From NCBI RefSeq assembly GCF_000620065.1, contig NZ_JHVI01000014.1:1-64000 (forward strand): a stretch of 64,000 bases of DNA. Direction: 5' to 3'. The stretch comes from Meiothermus cerbereus DSM 11376. Its GTDB lineage: Bacteria > Deinococcota > Deinococci > Deinococcales > Thermaceae. The notes under the pieces are model-generated. The model saw only the letters and a program-made list of their open reading frames with translations, did not search any database and was not told the DNA's origin. Position numbers and translations under genes: made by a program. Positions 1 through 8,666 of the stretch are shown here, one piece after another (position 1 is the stretch's first letter; each line of letters begins with the position of its first letter).

Positions 1-95
1 TGGCCTCGTCTTCGCTCGAGGCCCGGAGGGCGCGAGCATCCGATGAATTGCGGGAAAATTCATCGAGCAGTGCAATGGCCTCGTCTTCGCTCGAG
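1..95. repeat. 75-bp period direct repeat inside the potA-like gene
   Basis: Twenty bases at 1-20 recur exactly at 76-95, which implies a 75-bp (25-codon) repeat unit starting at or before the window edge. The unit is open in the potA frame, where it encodes a Ser/Arg-rich segment containing ASSSLE. It is also open on the opposite strand, where SEDEAIA can be read. The number of copies cannot be seen because the array continues off the left edge. Confidence 0.6.
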
Positions 96-200
96 CCTTG
101 TGATATCCGCGTCCGCACCGCCCCCCACCCTACCCTGGGGGCCGGGCAGGAGCTCTGGGCCGAGCTACCCGCAGACGCGCTGGTGGTGCTGGATGAATAG
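1..200 (+). CDS. potA: Spermidine/putrescine ABC transporter ATP-binding protein, C-terminal end (partial)
   Basis: An open frame enters from the left edge (codons in phase with base 3) and stops with TAG at 198-200. The last 30 or so residues, ending ELPADALVVLDE, read like the C-terminal TOBE region of a PotA-type ATPase. The stop overlaps the ATG of the potB-like gene at 193 (ATGAATAG), which indicates translational coupling in a potABCD operon. The visible N-terminal part is Ser/Arg-rich low-complexity sequence with a 25-residue period (see the repeat at 1-95), unlike a normal TOBE domain, so the gene may carry an in-frame repeat insertion. The ATPase core lies outside the window, so the assignment rests mainly on context. 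Confidence 0.6.
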   Translation, partial: ASSSLEARRARASDELRENSSSSAMASSSLEPCDIRVRTAPHPTLGAGQELWAELPADALVVLDE

Positions 201-1098
201 GCTTATAGTCTGGTTCGGCGAACTCACCACCCCTGCCCAGCTCTACCGCCGGGGCTTGTGGTTCTTGCTACCTGCAGTGCTCTGGATTCTGGTGCTGCTG
301 GTGATTCCGGGGCTCTCGCTGGTGGCCCTTTCCTTTGCCGAGCGGGGGCAGTACGGCGAGGTGGTCTGGAACTTCAATCTGGAGAACTACGCCCGCCTGC
401 TGGGCTACGGCATCTTCGGCTGGAGCCCCGACACCATCCTGATCCTGCTTCGAAGCCTGTGGGTAGCCTTCGTCACCACCCTCATCTGCATCGTGCTGGC
501 CTACCCCCTGGCCTTCTTCATCGCCAGCCGCCCGCCCCGCACCCGCTACCTCTGGCTGGCTTTGGTCATCATCCCCTTCTGGACCAATCTGGTCATCCGC
601 ACCTATGCCTGGCAGATGCTCCTGGCCCCCGACTTTCCCTTTGCCAGATTGGCCCAGGCCCTGGGGTTGCTACCCTCCGACACGGGCCTCTACCCTAGTC
701 CGCTGGCGGTCTACATCGGCATGATTACGGCTTTCCTGCCCTTTGTGGTGATGCCCTTGTTCTCCAGCGTGGAGCGGCTGGACTGGAGCCTGGTGGAAGC
801 CGCCCAGGATCTGTACGCCAGCCGCATCCGCACCTTCTTCCAGGCCATCTGGCCCCAGACCCTGCCGGGCCTCACGGTGGGCATCATCCTGACCTTTATC
901 CCCGCCATGGGCATGTTCGTCATCCCCGACCTGCTGGGCGGGGCCAAGTACCTGCTGGTGGGCAACCTGATCCAGCAGCAGTTCTACGCCAGCCGCGACT
1001 GGCCCTACGGGGCCGCGGTCAGCCTGGGCCTGATGATTCTGACCCTGATCGGTCTGGCGATCTACCGCCGCCGGGGAAAGGACGTGGATCTGGTATGA
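193..1098 (+). CDS. potB: Spermidine/putrescine ABC transporter permease, PotB type
   Basis: An inner-membrane permease of 301 residues for a polyamine importer. It has about six hydrophobic segments, starting with a long helix near residues 20-40. A binding-protein-dependent permease EAA loop (EAAQDLYASRIRTFF) near residue 200 should contact the ATPase. I chose the ATG at 193 because it overlaps the upstream stop by 8 bases, matches the family N-terminus and gives the usual length; a longer frame back to 43 runs through the potA tail and is not credible. It is followed by the partner permease, with PotD next. Polyamine specificity is inferred from the PotD-type binding protein and the neighbouring GABA genes. 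Confidence 0.9.
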   Translation: MNRLIVWFGELTTPAQLYRRGLWFLLPAVLWILVLLVIPGLSLVALSFAERGQYGEVVWNFNLENYARLLGYGIFGWSPDTILILLRSLWVAFVTTLICIVLAYPLAFFIASRPPRTRYLWLALVIIPFWTNLVIRTYAWQMLLAPDFPFARLAQALGLLPSDTGLYPSPLAVYIGMITAFLPFVVMPLFSSVERLDWSLVEAAQDLYASRIRTFFQAIWPQTLPGLTVGIILTFIPAMGMFVIPDLLGGAKYLLVGNLIQQQFYASRDWPYGAAVSLGLMILTLIGLAIYRRRGKDVDLV

Positions 1099-1201
1099 CC
1101 CCGGCGCAACACCTATGGCCCATAGCTCATCGCAGGGAAGCCGGTGGTCGTGCGCCACACGGCTGCGCTGCGCAGGGTCTGCGGGGGAACTGGAGGCCCA
1201 C

Positions 1202-1987
1202 ATGCGCCTGAATCCCCTGGTTGGCACCGTGGCCCTGGCCACCCTGGCCTTTTTGTACCTGCCCATGCTGGCGGTGGCCATCCTGTCATTCAACAAAACC
1301 CGCTATGGCATGCAGTGGTCGGGGTTCACCTGGGACTGGTACCTGCGGATGCTCTCCAACCCGGACATCCTGGAAGCCGCCCGCAACACCTTCGTGCTGG
1401 CGCTGGTCTCCACCCTGATCGCTACCGTGCTGGGAACGCTTTTTGCCATCGCCTTGGAACGCTACCCCTGGCCCCGGCAGAGCCAGGGCTTTCTGGAGAA
1501 CCTGCTCTATTTGCCGGTGGTCACGCCCGACATCATCTTTGCGGTGGCTTTGGTGGTGGCCTTTGGGGCTTTTAGGGCGGTCTCGAGCCTCTTCGAGCCG
1601 GGCCTCTTCACCATGATTCTGGGCCACGTGACCTTCCAGATTGCCTTTGTGGCCCTCACGGTACGCAGCCGCCTCAAAATCCTGGGGCACGAGCTCGACG
1701 AGGCCGCCCGCGACCTATACGCCAGCTACGGCTACTACGTGCGCCGCGTTTTGTTGCCCTTGCTCACCCCGGGCATCGTGGCCGGGGCCATGCTGGCCTT
1801 CACCCTCTCGCTCGACGACTTCGTGATCAGCTTCTTCACCGCCGGCCCCACCTCGCAAACCCTGCCTTTGCTCATCTACGCCTCGGTGCGGCGGGGTGTC
1901 ACGCCAGAAATTCACGCCCTCTCCACCCTGATTTTTCTGATTACGGTGCTGCTGGTGCTGCTCTCCGAACGCCTGACCCGGCGGTAA
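1202..1987 (+). CDS. potC: Spermidine/putrescine ABC transporter permease, PotC type
   Basis: The second membrane subunit of the polyamine importer, 261 residues, with about six membrane helices. The EAA loop (DEAARDLYASYGYYVRRV) lies near residue 165. The ATG at 1202 begins MRLNPLVGTV, which leads straight into the first helix. A frame open back to 1115 would add 29 hydrophilic residues not expected in the family. About 100 bases of doubtful coding value separate it from potB, longer than usual in such operons. The stop at 1987 is 34 bases before potD. PotB and PotC are expected to form the heterodimeric channel energised by the ATPase whose end is at 1-200. Confidence 0.9.
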   Translation: MRLNPLVGTVALATLAFLYLPMLAVAILSFNKTRYGMQWSGFTWDWYLRMLSNPDILEAARNTFVLALVSTLIATVLGTLFAIALERYPWPRQSQGFLENLLYLPVVTPDIIFAVALVVAFGAFRAVSSLFEPGLFTMILGHVTFQIAFVALTVRSRLKILGHELDEAARDLYASYGYYVRRVLLPLLTPGIVAGAMLAFTLSLDDFVISFFTAGPTSQTLPLLIYASVRRGVTPEIHALSTLIFLITVLLVLLSERLTRR

Positions 1988-2021
1988 AATCCTGCAGTAA
2001 ACTGACCCCACAAGGAGGAAT

Positions 2022-3050
2022 ATGAAACGCCTTTTAGCCCTGCTCAGCCTGCTGGCGCTGCCTTTGGCCCTGGCCCAACCCCGCGAGATGCGGCTTTTCA
2101 TCTGGTCGGAGTACATGGATCCGGCCATCATCAAGGCCTTTGAGCAAAAGTTCAACCTGCGGGTGCGTATCGACCTCTACGAGTCCAACGAGGACATGCT
2201 GGCCAAGCTCCAGGCTGGGGGGGTCTCGCAGTACGACGTGATCGTGCCGGGCGACTATATCGTCCCCACCCTGATCCAGCTCAAGCTGATCCAGCCGCTG
2301 GACAAGAGCAAAATCCCCAACCTGAAAAACCTCGACCCCAAGTTTGCCAATCCCCCCTTCGACCCCGGCAACCGCTACAGCGCGGCCTACCAGTGGGGCA
2401 TGTCGGGCATCATGTACCGCAAAGACCGCGTGCCCACCCCCACCAGCTGGAGCGTGATTTTGGGGCCGGGGGCCGACAAGCCCTTCGTGCTGATGGACTC
2501 CATCCGCGAGATGATGGGGGCCGCCTTGCGCTACCTGGGCTACAGCATCAACTCCAAAGACCCCAAGCAGGTTCAGGCTGCCGGCAAGGTTTTGCTCGAG
2601 GCCAAAAAGAACCCCCGCTTCCTGGGCTTTGAAGGCGGGGTAGGGGCCAAAAACCGGCTGGTAGCGGGCACCGCCACCTACGCCGTGGTCTACAACGGCG
2701 ACGCCCTCAAAGCCGCCGACGAGAACAAGAACGTGGGCTTTGTGGTGCCCAGGGAAGGGGCTGCCTTGTTCCTGGACAACATGGCCATTCCAGCCAAAGC
2801 CCCCAACCCCCAGGCCGCCCACCAGTTCATCAACTTCATCCTGGACGCCAAAATTGGGGCCCAGCTTTCCAACTACAACCGCTACGCCACCCCCAACAAG
2901 GCCGCCCTGCCCTTCATCAACGCCGCCGACCGCAAGAACCCGGCCATCTACCCCGATGCCGCCACCATGCAGAAGCTCGAGTTCGTGCTCGACTTAGGCC
3001 GCGATACCCGGCTGTACGACGAGGTCTGGACCGCCGTGAAGAGCCGCTAA
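2022..3050 (+). CDS. potD: Spermidine/putrescine-binding protein, PotD type
   Basis: An extracellular or periplasmic substrate-binding protein of 342 residues. A signal peptide (residues 1-18, cleavage after LALA) is followed by a PotD-like sequence: FIWSEYMDPAIIKAFEQKF, then a YESNEDMLAKL block and VIVPGDYIVPTLIQL. The start has a strong AAGGAGG eight bases upstream. It is the last gene of the potABCD set. A close paralogue lies at 6886-7914, and the segment around residues 85-125 (LDKSK, NLKNLDPKFANPPFDPGNRY) is nearly identical in both. Having two binding proteins for one permease pair suggests two polyamine specificities. Which polyamine each binds cannot be read from the sequence. Confidence 0.92.
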   Translation: MKRLLALLSLLALPLALAQPREMRLFIWSEYMDPAIIKAFEQKFNLRVRIDLYESNEDMLAKLQAGGVSQYDVIVPGDYIVPTLIQLKLIQPLDKSKIPNLKNLDPKFANPPFDPGNRYSAAYQWGMSGIMYRKDRVPTPTSWSVILGPGADKPFVLMDSIREMMGAALRYLGYSINSKDPKQVQAAGKVLLEAKKNPRFLGFEGGVGAKNRLVAGTATYAVVYNGDALKAADENKNVGFVVPREGAALFLDNMAIPAKAPNPQAAHQFINFILDAKIGAQLSNYNRYATPNKAALPFINAADRKNPAIYPDAATMQKLEFVLDLGRDTRLYDEVWTAVKSR

Positions 3051-3118
3051 ATCTAGGTTGTGGTGTATGGACGCGGTTTAGGGTGCAAGAAGCCGCGTCC
3101 TCACTTTTTTACGCTCCC

Positions 3119-4369
3119 ATGAGGCCAGCCACCGTACTGCAATCACTACTCGACGAACCCCCACACGCTATTCCCAGCCTGCAGGTGGCGGTGGTACGGG
3201 GCGGAGAAATCGTCTACGCCCAGTCGTTTGGGTATCGCTACATTGACCCCGACCCCAGCCAGAATCTACCTGTCAACAACCAGACCCGCTTCCGGGTGGC
3301 CTCGATTTCCAAGCTGGTGGTGGCGCTGGGGGCGATGAAGCTGGTGGAGCAGGGAAAGCTCGACCTCGAGGCCGATGTGAGCGAGTACCTGGGCTTTGGC
3401 CTGCGCAACCCGGCCTTTCCCCAGGTGCCCATCCCGGTGCACAGCCTGCTTTCGCACACCTCCTCGCTCTGCGATGGTTCGTGCTATTCCATTCCCAGCC
3501 CCTATACGCTGCAGGATTTTTTTGATCCAGAAGGGCGTTTTTTTGAGGAGGGGGCCCACTTCGACCCCCACCACACCCCCGGCAGCTATGCCCGGTATTC
3601 CAACCTCAACACCGGCGTGCTGGGCACCCTGATTGAGGGTGTATCGGGCCAGCGTTTTGACCTGTTTATGGAGCAAGAAGTCCTGCACCCGCTGGGGATG
3701 GGGGGCGGGTTCAATGTGAGTCGGTTTACACCTGAGCAGATGGGCAATTTAGCCGTACTGTACCGCAAGCAAACCGGCGATGTATGGAATCCCCGCGGCC
3801 CCTGGGTGGCCCAGGTGGACGATTACCACGGAGCAGTACCCCCATGGCCCCTGACGCCAGACCCCGACGCCCCGGAGGGGCAGTTTATCGGCGTGGATTT
3901 GAGCAGCTACCAGCTCGGCAGCAACGCCACCTTCTTCTCGCCGCAAGGGGGTTTGCGGGCCTCGGCCCTCGAGCTGGCCCAGGTGGCTTTGCTGTTCATG
4001 GGCAAGACCCCGCCCATCTTGCAAGCCTCTACGCTGCAAGGGATGCTCGAGCCCCAGTGGACCTGGAACGGCCACAACGGCGACACCCTGGAGGGCCAGG
4101 CCCTGAGCTTTGGCCTGGGGGTCTGGCGCTTTACCCACACCCCCGGCCTGGACAGCCCATTAGGGCATCAGCCCCGGCCCTGGTATGGACATCTGGGCGA
4201 TGCCTATGGCCTCCTGAGCGGGCTGCTGTTCGATCCAGAGGCGGGGAACGCCCTGGTTTACATCATTGGGGGGCAAGGCGCTGACCCCGCCCAGCACAAG
4301 GGCCTCTACTCGGCCTATACCCGCTGGGAAGAGCAGGTTTTGAGCGCCCTGAAGGGTCTGCTAAGCTAG
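3119..4369 (+). CDS. Beta-lactamase-family serine hydrolase (class C / D-aminopeptidase-like)
   Basis: A protein of the penicillin-binding-protein-like serine hydrolase fold, 416 residues from the chosen ATG. The SxxK catalytic motif is S62-I-S-K65 (VASISKLVV), the YxN motif is YSN near residue 160 (YARYSNLNTG), and a third-motif candidate HLG (WYGHLGDAYG) lies near residue 360. No signal peptide is evident, so the location may be cytoplasmic. A GTG at 3083 in the same frame would add 12 residues, so the start is uncertain. It lies between potD and the GABA aminotransferase, so a role in amide or peptide hydrolysis feeding the pathway is possible. Family members are esterases, peptidases or beta-lactamases, and the substrate cannot be predicted here. 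Confidence 0.8.
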   Translation: MRPATVLQSLLDEPPHAIPSLQVAVVRGGEIVYAQSFGYRYIDPDPSQNLPVNNQTRFRVASISKLVVALGAMKLVEQGKLDLEADVSEYLGFGLRNPAFPQVPIPVHSLLSHTSSLCDGSCYSIPSPYTLQDFFDPEGRFFEEGAHFDPHHTPGSYARYSNLNTGVLGTLIEGVSGQRFDLFMEQEVLHPLGMGGGFNVSRFTPEQMGNLAVLYRKQTGDVWNPRGPWVAQVDDYHGAVPPWPLTPDPDAPEGQFIGVDLSSYQLGSNATFFSPQGGLRASALELAQVALLFMGKTPPILQASTLQGMLEPQWTWNGHNGDTLEGQALSFGLGVWRFTHTPGLDSPLGHQPRPWYGHLGDAYGLLSGLLFDPEAGNALVYIIGGQGADPAQHKGLYSAYTRWEEQVLSALKGLLS

Positions 4370-4521
4370 AGGCAAATGGATGTGCAGAAGGCGTGCATTC
4401 CGCCCCCCGCAGGCTCGGCGAGCCCTCGTCTACTTCGGTAGGCTTTGCTTCGACAACTTCAACAAGCCCTGCTTCGACCCAGCGACCCGCAGTGGTCGGC
4501 TGGCATTTACCAGAGGAATCC

Positions 4522-5874
4522 ATGCCCTATATCCAGCTCAAAACCCCCATCCCTGGCCCCAAGAGCCAGGAACTTCAGGCCAGAAGGGCCGCCGCCGTCT
4601 CCGGTGCGCTGGCCCAGGCCAACCCCATCGCGGTCAAAAAAGCCCACGGCTCGCTGGTGGAGGACGTAGACGGCAATACCCTTATTGACCTGGCCGGTGG
4701 CATCGGGGTGCTGGCCGTGGGACACACCCCCCCACAGGTGGTGGAGGCCCTCAAAGCCCAGGCCGAGGCGCTTATTCACATGTGCAGCATCGTGGCCAAC
4801 TACGAGCCCTATGTGGCGGTCTGCGAGGCCCTGAACCGCATCACCCCCGGCGATTTCCCCAAAAAGACCCTGCTGGCGAACGGGGGGGCCGAGGCGGTGG
4901 AAAACGCGGTCAAGTTCGCCCGCCGCTACACCGGACGCCCCGGGATTATCGTCTTCGAGGGGGCCTACCACGGGCGCACCAACCTGACCATGGCCATGAC
5001 CAGCAAATGGGGCCTGTTCAAAAAAGGCTTTGGCCCCTTTGCCCCCGAGGTCTACCGGCTGCCGGTGCCCAACCTCTACCGCACGCCCCAGGGCATGACC
5101 CCGGAAGAGTACGTAGACTGGGCCTGCTGGAACCTGGAAAACGCCCTCACCGCGCACATTGACCCCTCGGCCCTGGCGGCCATCGTGATTGAGCCGGTGA
5201 TTGGCGAGGGGGGCTTTATCCCGGTGCCGCACAAGTTTTTGCGCAAAATTCGCGAGATCTGCGACCAGACCGGGGCGGTGATGATTGCCGACGAAATCCA
5301 GAGCGGCTCGGGCCGTACCGGCAAGCTCTGGGCCATCGAGCACAGCGGGGTGGTGCCCGACCTCGTCATCAGCGCCAAAAGCCTGGGGGCCGGGATGCCC
5401 ATCAGCGCTGTAACGGGCCGGGCCGAGATTCTGGACAGCCCCCACGTGGGCGGGGTGGGTAGCACCTACGGGGGCAACCCGCTGGCCTGTGTGGCGGCCC
5501 TCGAGGCCATCCGCATTCTGGAGTCGCCGGGCTTCCTCGAGCAGGCCAGGAATATCGAGCGCATCATCCGCGAGACCTTCGAGCCCTTGCAAAAAGAAAT
5601 CCCGGTACTGGGCGACGTGCGCGGGGTGGGGGCCATGATGGTGCTCGAGTTCGTCAAAGACCCCAAGAGCAAAGCGCCCTGGCAGGAGTTCGCCATGGAG
5701 ACCATTAAGCTGGCCTCCCGGCGGGGGGTGATCCTGATTCGGGCCGGCCTCTACACCAACTGCATCCGCTTCCTGCCCGCCCTCGACATCCCCGAGGATA
5801 TGCTGCGCGAGGCCTTGGGGGTGGTGGCGGGGGCCATCCGCGAGACCTACCAGACCCTGGCGGTAGGAACCTGA
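4522..5874 (+). CDS. gabT: 4-aminobutyrate (GABA) aminotransferase, class III
   Basis: A PLP-dependent aminotransferase of 450 residues that should convert GABA and 2-oxoglutarate to succinate semialdehyde and glutamate. Visible signatures are the cofactor-proximal GGAEAVENAVK, the PLP-binding aspartate in MIADEIQSGSGRTGK and the Schiff-base lysine K286 in VISAKSLGAGMPISAV. The ATG at 4522 has GAGGAA upstream and matches the family N-terminus (MPYIQLKTPIPGPKS); the in-frame extension to 4393 is low-complexity and rejected. It is placed among polyamine transport genes and fits with PatD (22711) and GabD (29790). Class III enzymes have overlapping substrates, so another omega-amino acid is possible. 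Confidence 0.88.
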   Translation: MPYIQLKTPIPGPKSQELQARRAAAVSGALAQANPIAVKKAHGSLVEDVDGNTLIDLAGGIGVLAVGHTPPQVVEALKAQAEALIHMCSIVANYEPYVAVCEALNRITPGDFPKKTLLANGGAEAVENAVKFARRYTGRPGIIVFEGAYHGRTNLTMAMTSKWGLFKKGFGPFAPEVYRLPVPNLYRTPQGMTPEEYVDWACWNLENALTAHIDPSALAAIVIEPVIGEGGFIPVPHKFLRKIREICDQTGAVMIADEIQSGSGRTGKLWAIEHSGVVPDLVISAKSLGAGMPISAVTGRAEILDSPHVGGVGSTYGGNPLACVAALEAIRILESPGFLEQARNIERIIRETFEPLQKEIPVLGDVRGVGAMMVLEFVKDPKSKAPWQEFAMETIKLASRRGVILIRAGLYTNCIRFLPALDIPEDMLREALGVVAGAIRETYQTLAVGT

Positions 5875-5885
5875 AGCTTCTGCCC

Positions 5886-6842
5886 ATGAACTGGCCCAAG
5901 GCCATCCGGCAGGCCCACACCCGCCTGCGGCCCCATGTGCGCGAGACCCCGCTGGAGCTTTCGCTGGCCCTCTCCCAGATTAGCGGGGCCGAGGTCTATT
6001 TGAAGCTGGAAAACCTCCAGCACACCGGCTCTTTTAAGGTGCGGGGGGCCCTGAACAAGCTGCTCTCGCTATCCCCGGAACAGCTACGAAAGGGCGTGGT
6101 AGCGGCCAGCAGCGGCAACCACGGGGCGGGGGTGGCCTTTGGCCTGGTCAGGCTGGGCGCGAAGGGCCTGGTGTTCGTGCCGGAGGGGGCCAGCCCCAGC
6201 AAGCTCGAGGCCATCCGGCGCTACGGCGCGGAGGTACGGGTGTTCGGGCACAGCGGCGACGATACCGAAGTCTACGCCAGGGCCTACGCAGCGGAGCACG
6301 GCCTGGTCTACATCTCGCCCTACAACGACCCCGACGTCATCGCGGGGCAGGGCACCCTCGGGCTGGAGATCGCCCAGCAGATGCCCGAGCCGCCTCAGGC
6401 GGTCTTGGTAACGGTGGGGGGTGGGGGGTTGATTTCCGGCATCGCTGCGTACCTTAAGCAGGCCTACCCACAAACCCGAATTATCGGCTGTCAGCCACAA
6501 AACGACGCGACCATGCTGGCCTCGGTGCGGGCCGGAAGAATCGTAAGCATTGCAGCACGGCCCACCCTCTCGGACGGCAGCGCAGGCGGCCTCGAGCCCG
6601 GCGCCATCACCTTTGAGCTGTGCCGAAACCTGGTGGACGACTGGGTTACGGTAAGCGAGGAAGAGATCAAGGCCGCCATGCGGTTTTTTATCGAGACCCA
6701 GCACCAGCTTCTGGAAGGGGCCGCCGGGGTGGCGCTGGCGGCTTTGTTGCAGCGGGCCGAGCAGTACCGGGGGCAACGGGTAGTGGTGGTAGTGTGTGGG
6801 GCCAACATCGGGCTGGAAAGCCTGCGGGCCATCTTGCAGTAA
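5886..6842 (+). CDS. PLP-dependent threonine/serine dehydratase-like protein
   Basis: A fold-type II PLP enzyme of 318 residues. The Schiff-base lysine is K51 in TGSFKVRGA, an SSGNHG phosphate-side motif lies near residue 77 and a glycine-rich loop (VTVGGGGLISG) near residue 175. This matches threonine dehydratases, serine racemases and the EutB-like dehydratases of ectoine catabolism. No C-terminal ACT domain is present, so it is the short, catabolic form. It begins 11 bases after the GABA aminotransferase and is followed 43 bases later by a second polyamine-binding protein, so it is probably in the same transcript. Whether it acts on threonine, serine or a hydroxylated diamino acid cannot be decided. 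Confidence 0.85.
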   Translation: MNWPKAIRQAHTRLRPHVRETPLELSLALSQISGAEVYLKLENLQHTGSFKVRGALNKLLSLSPEQLRKGVVAASSGNHGAGVAFGLVRLGAKGLVFVPEGASPSKLEAIRRYGAEVRVFGHSGDDTEVYARAYAAEHGLVYISPYNDPDVIAGQGTLGLEIAQQMPEPPQAVLVTVGGGGLISGIAAYLKQAYPQTRIIGCQPQNDATMLASVRAGRIVSIAARPTLSDGSAGGLEPGAITFELCRNLVDDWVTVSEEEIKAAMRFFIETQHQLLEGAAGVALAALLQRAEQYRGQRVVVVVCGANIGLESLRAILQ

Positions 6843-6885
6843 CCCGGCAAAAAAGCGTATCTTGAGCAGCAAAAAGGAGCGAATT

Positions 6886-7914
6886 ATGCGAATCCTTCTC
6901 GCAATCGCAGCGGCGCTATCCCTGGCGATGGCCCAGGGCAACACCCTCCAGCTTTACACCTGGACCGACTACATCGACCCCAGCATCGTCAAGGACTTTG
7001 AAAAAGCCACCGGCATCAAGGTCCGCATCACCTACTACGAGTCCAACGAGGAGATGCAGGCCAAACTCCAGGCCGGGGGCGTGAGCCAGTTCGACCTGGT
7101 GGTTCCCTCAGATTTTATTGTGCCGGTGCTGATTAACCTGAAGCTTTTGCAGCCTCTGGACAAAAGCAAACTGCCCAACCTGAAAAACCTCGACCCCAAG
7201 TTTGCCAACCCCCCCTTCGACCCCGGCAACCGCTACACTGTGGGGTATCTGTGGGGCACGGTGGGCCTGATGTACCGCACCGACATCTTCAAAACCCCGC
7301 CCGCCTCCTGGAACGTGCTCTTCGACCCTGGACAGCAGAAGGGGCCTTTTACCCTGATGGACTCCCCGCGCGAGATGCTGGGCATCGGCCTGCGCTATTT
7401 GGGCCTGTCGGTTAACACCACCGACCCGGCCCAGGTTAAGCGGGTGATTGAGGTCATGCTCAGGGCCAAGCAAAGCCGCAACTTCAAGGGCTTCCAGGGC
7501 GGTGTCTCGGCCACCAAGATGCTTCTGTCCAACCAGATTGTGGCGGCGGTGGTCTACAACCAGGACGCCCTGCGCACCGCCGAGGGCAACCCCCGCTATG
7601 GCTTTACCATCCCGCGCGAGGGCAGCACCCTGTTTATCGACAATATGGCCATTCCGGCCAAAGCCCCCAACCCCGAGGCCGCGCACAAGTTCATCAACTT
7701 TATTCTGGACGCCCAAATCGGGGCCCGCCTGGCCGAGTACCAGCAGTCGGCCACCCCCAACGCCGCGGCCAAAAAGCTCTTGAAGCCCCAGATGCTCAAG
7801 AACCCCGCCATCTGGCCCAGCCAGGAGCAGATGAAGGGGCTCGAGTTCATCCTCGACCAGGGCAACAACAACCGCATCCTGGATGAGGCCTGGACGCGCG
7901 TCAAGAGTCGATAG
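6886..7914 (+). CDS. potD: Second spermidine/putrescine-binding protein, PotD type
   Basis: A substrate-binding protein of 342 residues, exactly the length of PotD at 2022 and clearly its paralogue. A signal peptide (residues 1-16, LSLAMAQ) is followed by LYTWTDYIDPSIVKDFEKA, YESNEEMQAKLQAGGVSQFD and a shared central block ending FDPGNRY. The ATG at 6886 is preceded by AAAAGGAGC; an upstream extension to 6796 is rejected because it removes the signal peptide from the N-terminus. No permease or ATPase gene follows, so it probably uses the potABC channel upstream. The pair brackets the aminotransferase and dehydratase genes, consistent with an ancient duplication within the operon. Confidence 0.9.
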   Translation: MRILLAIAAALSLAMAQGNTLQLYTWTDYIDPSIVKDFEKATGIKVRITYYESNEEMQAKLQAGGVSQFDLVVPSDFIVPVLINLKLLQPLDKSKLPNLKNLDPKFANPPFDPGNRYTVGYLWGTVGLMYRTDIFKTPPASWNVLFDPGQQKGPFTLMDSPREMLGIGLRYLGLSVNTTDPAQVKRVIEVMLRAKQSRNFKGFQGGVSATKMLLSNQIVAAVVYNQDALRTAEGNPRYGFTIPREGSTLFIDNMAIPAKAPNPEAAHKFINFILDAQIGARLAEYQQSATPNAAAKKLLKPQMLKNPAIWPSQEQMKGLEFILDQGNNNRILDEAWTRVKSR

Positions 7915-7949
7915 CAAAAGCTTTGGTGTTTGGCTATCGGCCATAAACG

Positions 7950-8636
7950 ATGGGCCTTGCTATGAAAGAACTCCTCCTCAGCCCAGACCACCGTTTTGCC
8001 GTGGTGCAGTCGGAGCCCTGGATGGCCGAGGCCCTCGAGGCCATCCAGCAGGCTTCGTTCCCTTCGCTGGCCAAAGACGAACTCATCACCGCCGAGCACT
8101 ACCGGGCCCACATGCGGGTATTCCCCGAAGGGCAGCACGCGGTGATTGAGCGCGAGAGCCATACCGTGGCCGCCTGCTCCACCGACCTCCGCACCCAGGT
8201 AGACCTTAACCACTTCCAGCACACCTACATGGAGGCGGTGGGCGGCAACTGGCTCACCACCCACGACCCCCGCGGCGACTGGCTCTACGGGGCCGATATC
8301 GGGGTACACCCCGCCTTTCGCGGGCTGGGCCTCTCGACCCTGCTCTACACCGCCCGGCAAAACCTGGTGCGCCGCCTGGGCCTGAAGGGCCACGTGGCCG
8401 GGGCCATGCCCAAGGGCTACGCCACCCACCAGCGCAGCCTGCACATCGAGCAGTACGTGGCAAAGGTGGTGCGGGGCGAGATGTTCGACCCGGTGCTCTC
8501 GGTGCAGCTCAAGCGCGGCTACAACGTCTGGGGCATTATCCCCAACTACCTCGAGGACCCCAGTTGCGGCAACTACGGGGTGTTTATCGTGTGGCGCAAC
8601 CCCAATATGGCGCCTGGTGCAAAAACGGAGGGCTGA
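7950..8636 (+). CDS. GNAT-family N-acetyltransferase
   Basis: An acetyl-CoA-dependent acyltransferase of 228 residues. The acetyl-CoA loop is visible as DIGVHPAFRGLGLSTLLY near residues 112-130, a good match to motif A (V-x-P-x-x-R-G-x-G). A second in-frame ATG at 7962 (MKELLL) is equally possible as start, since no clear ribosome binding site distinguishes them. Being last in the polyamine cluster, it might acetylate a diamine or amino acid intermediate; that is inference from position only. The AT-rich foreign segment begins directly after its stop, so its 3' end marks a boundary between resident and acquired DNA. Confidence 0.75.
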   Translation: MGLAMKELLLSPDHRFAVVQSEPWMAEALEAIQQASFPSLAKDELITAEHYRAHMRVFPEGQHAVIERESHTVAACSTDLRTQVDLNHFQHTYMEAVGGNWLTTHDPRGDWLYGADIGVHPAFRGLGLSTLLYTARQNLVRRLGLKGHVAGAMPKGYATHQRSLHIEQYVAKVVRGEMFDPVLSVQLKRGYNVWGIIPNYLEDPSCGNYGVFIVWRNPNMAPGAKTEG

Positions 8637-8666
8637 GGCCAGCGGTTCTGGGTGGGGGCATAATCT

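Noticed and set aside
4507-5592. 361-codon minus-strand frame opposite gabT
   Set aside because: Same reason: shadow of a well-supported aminotransferase.
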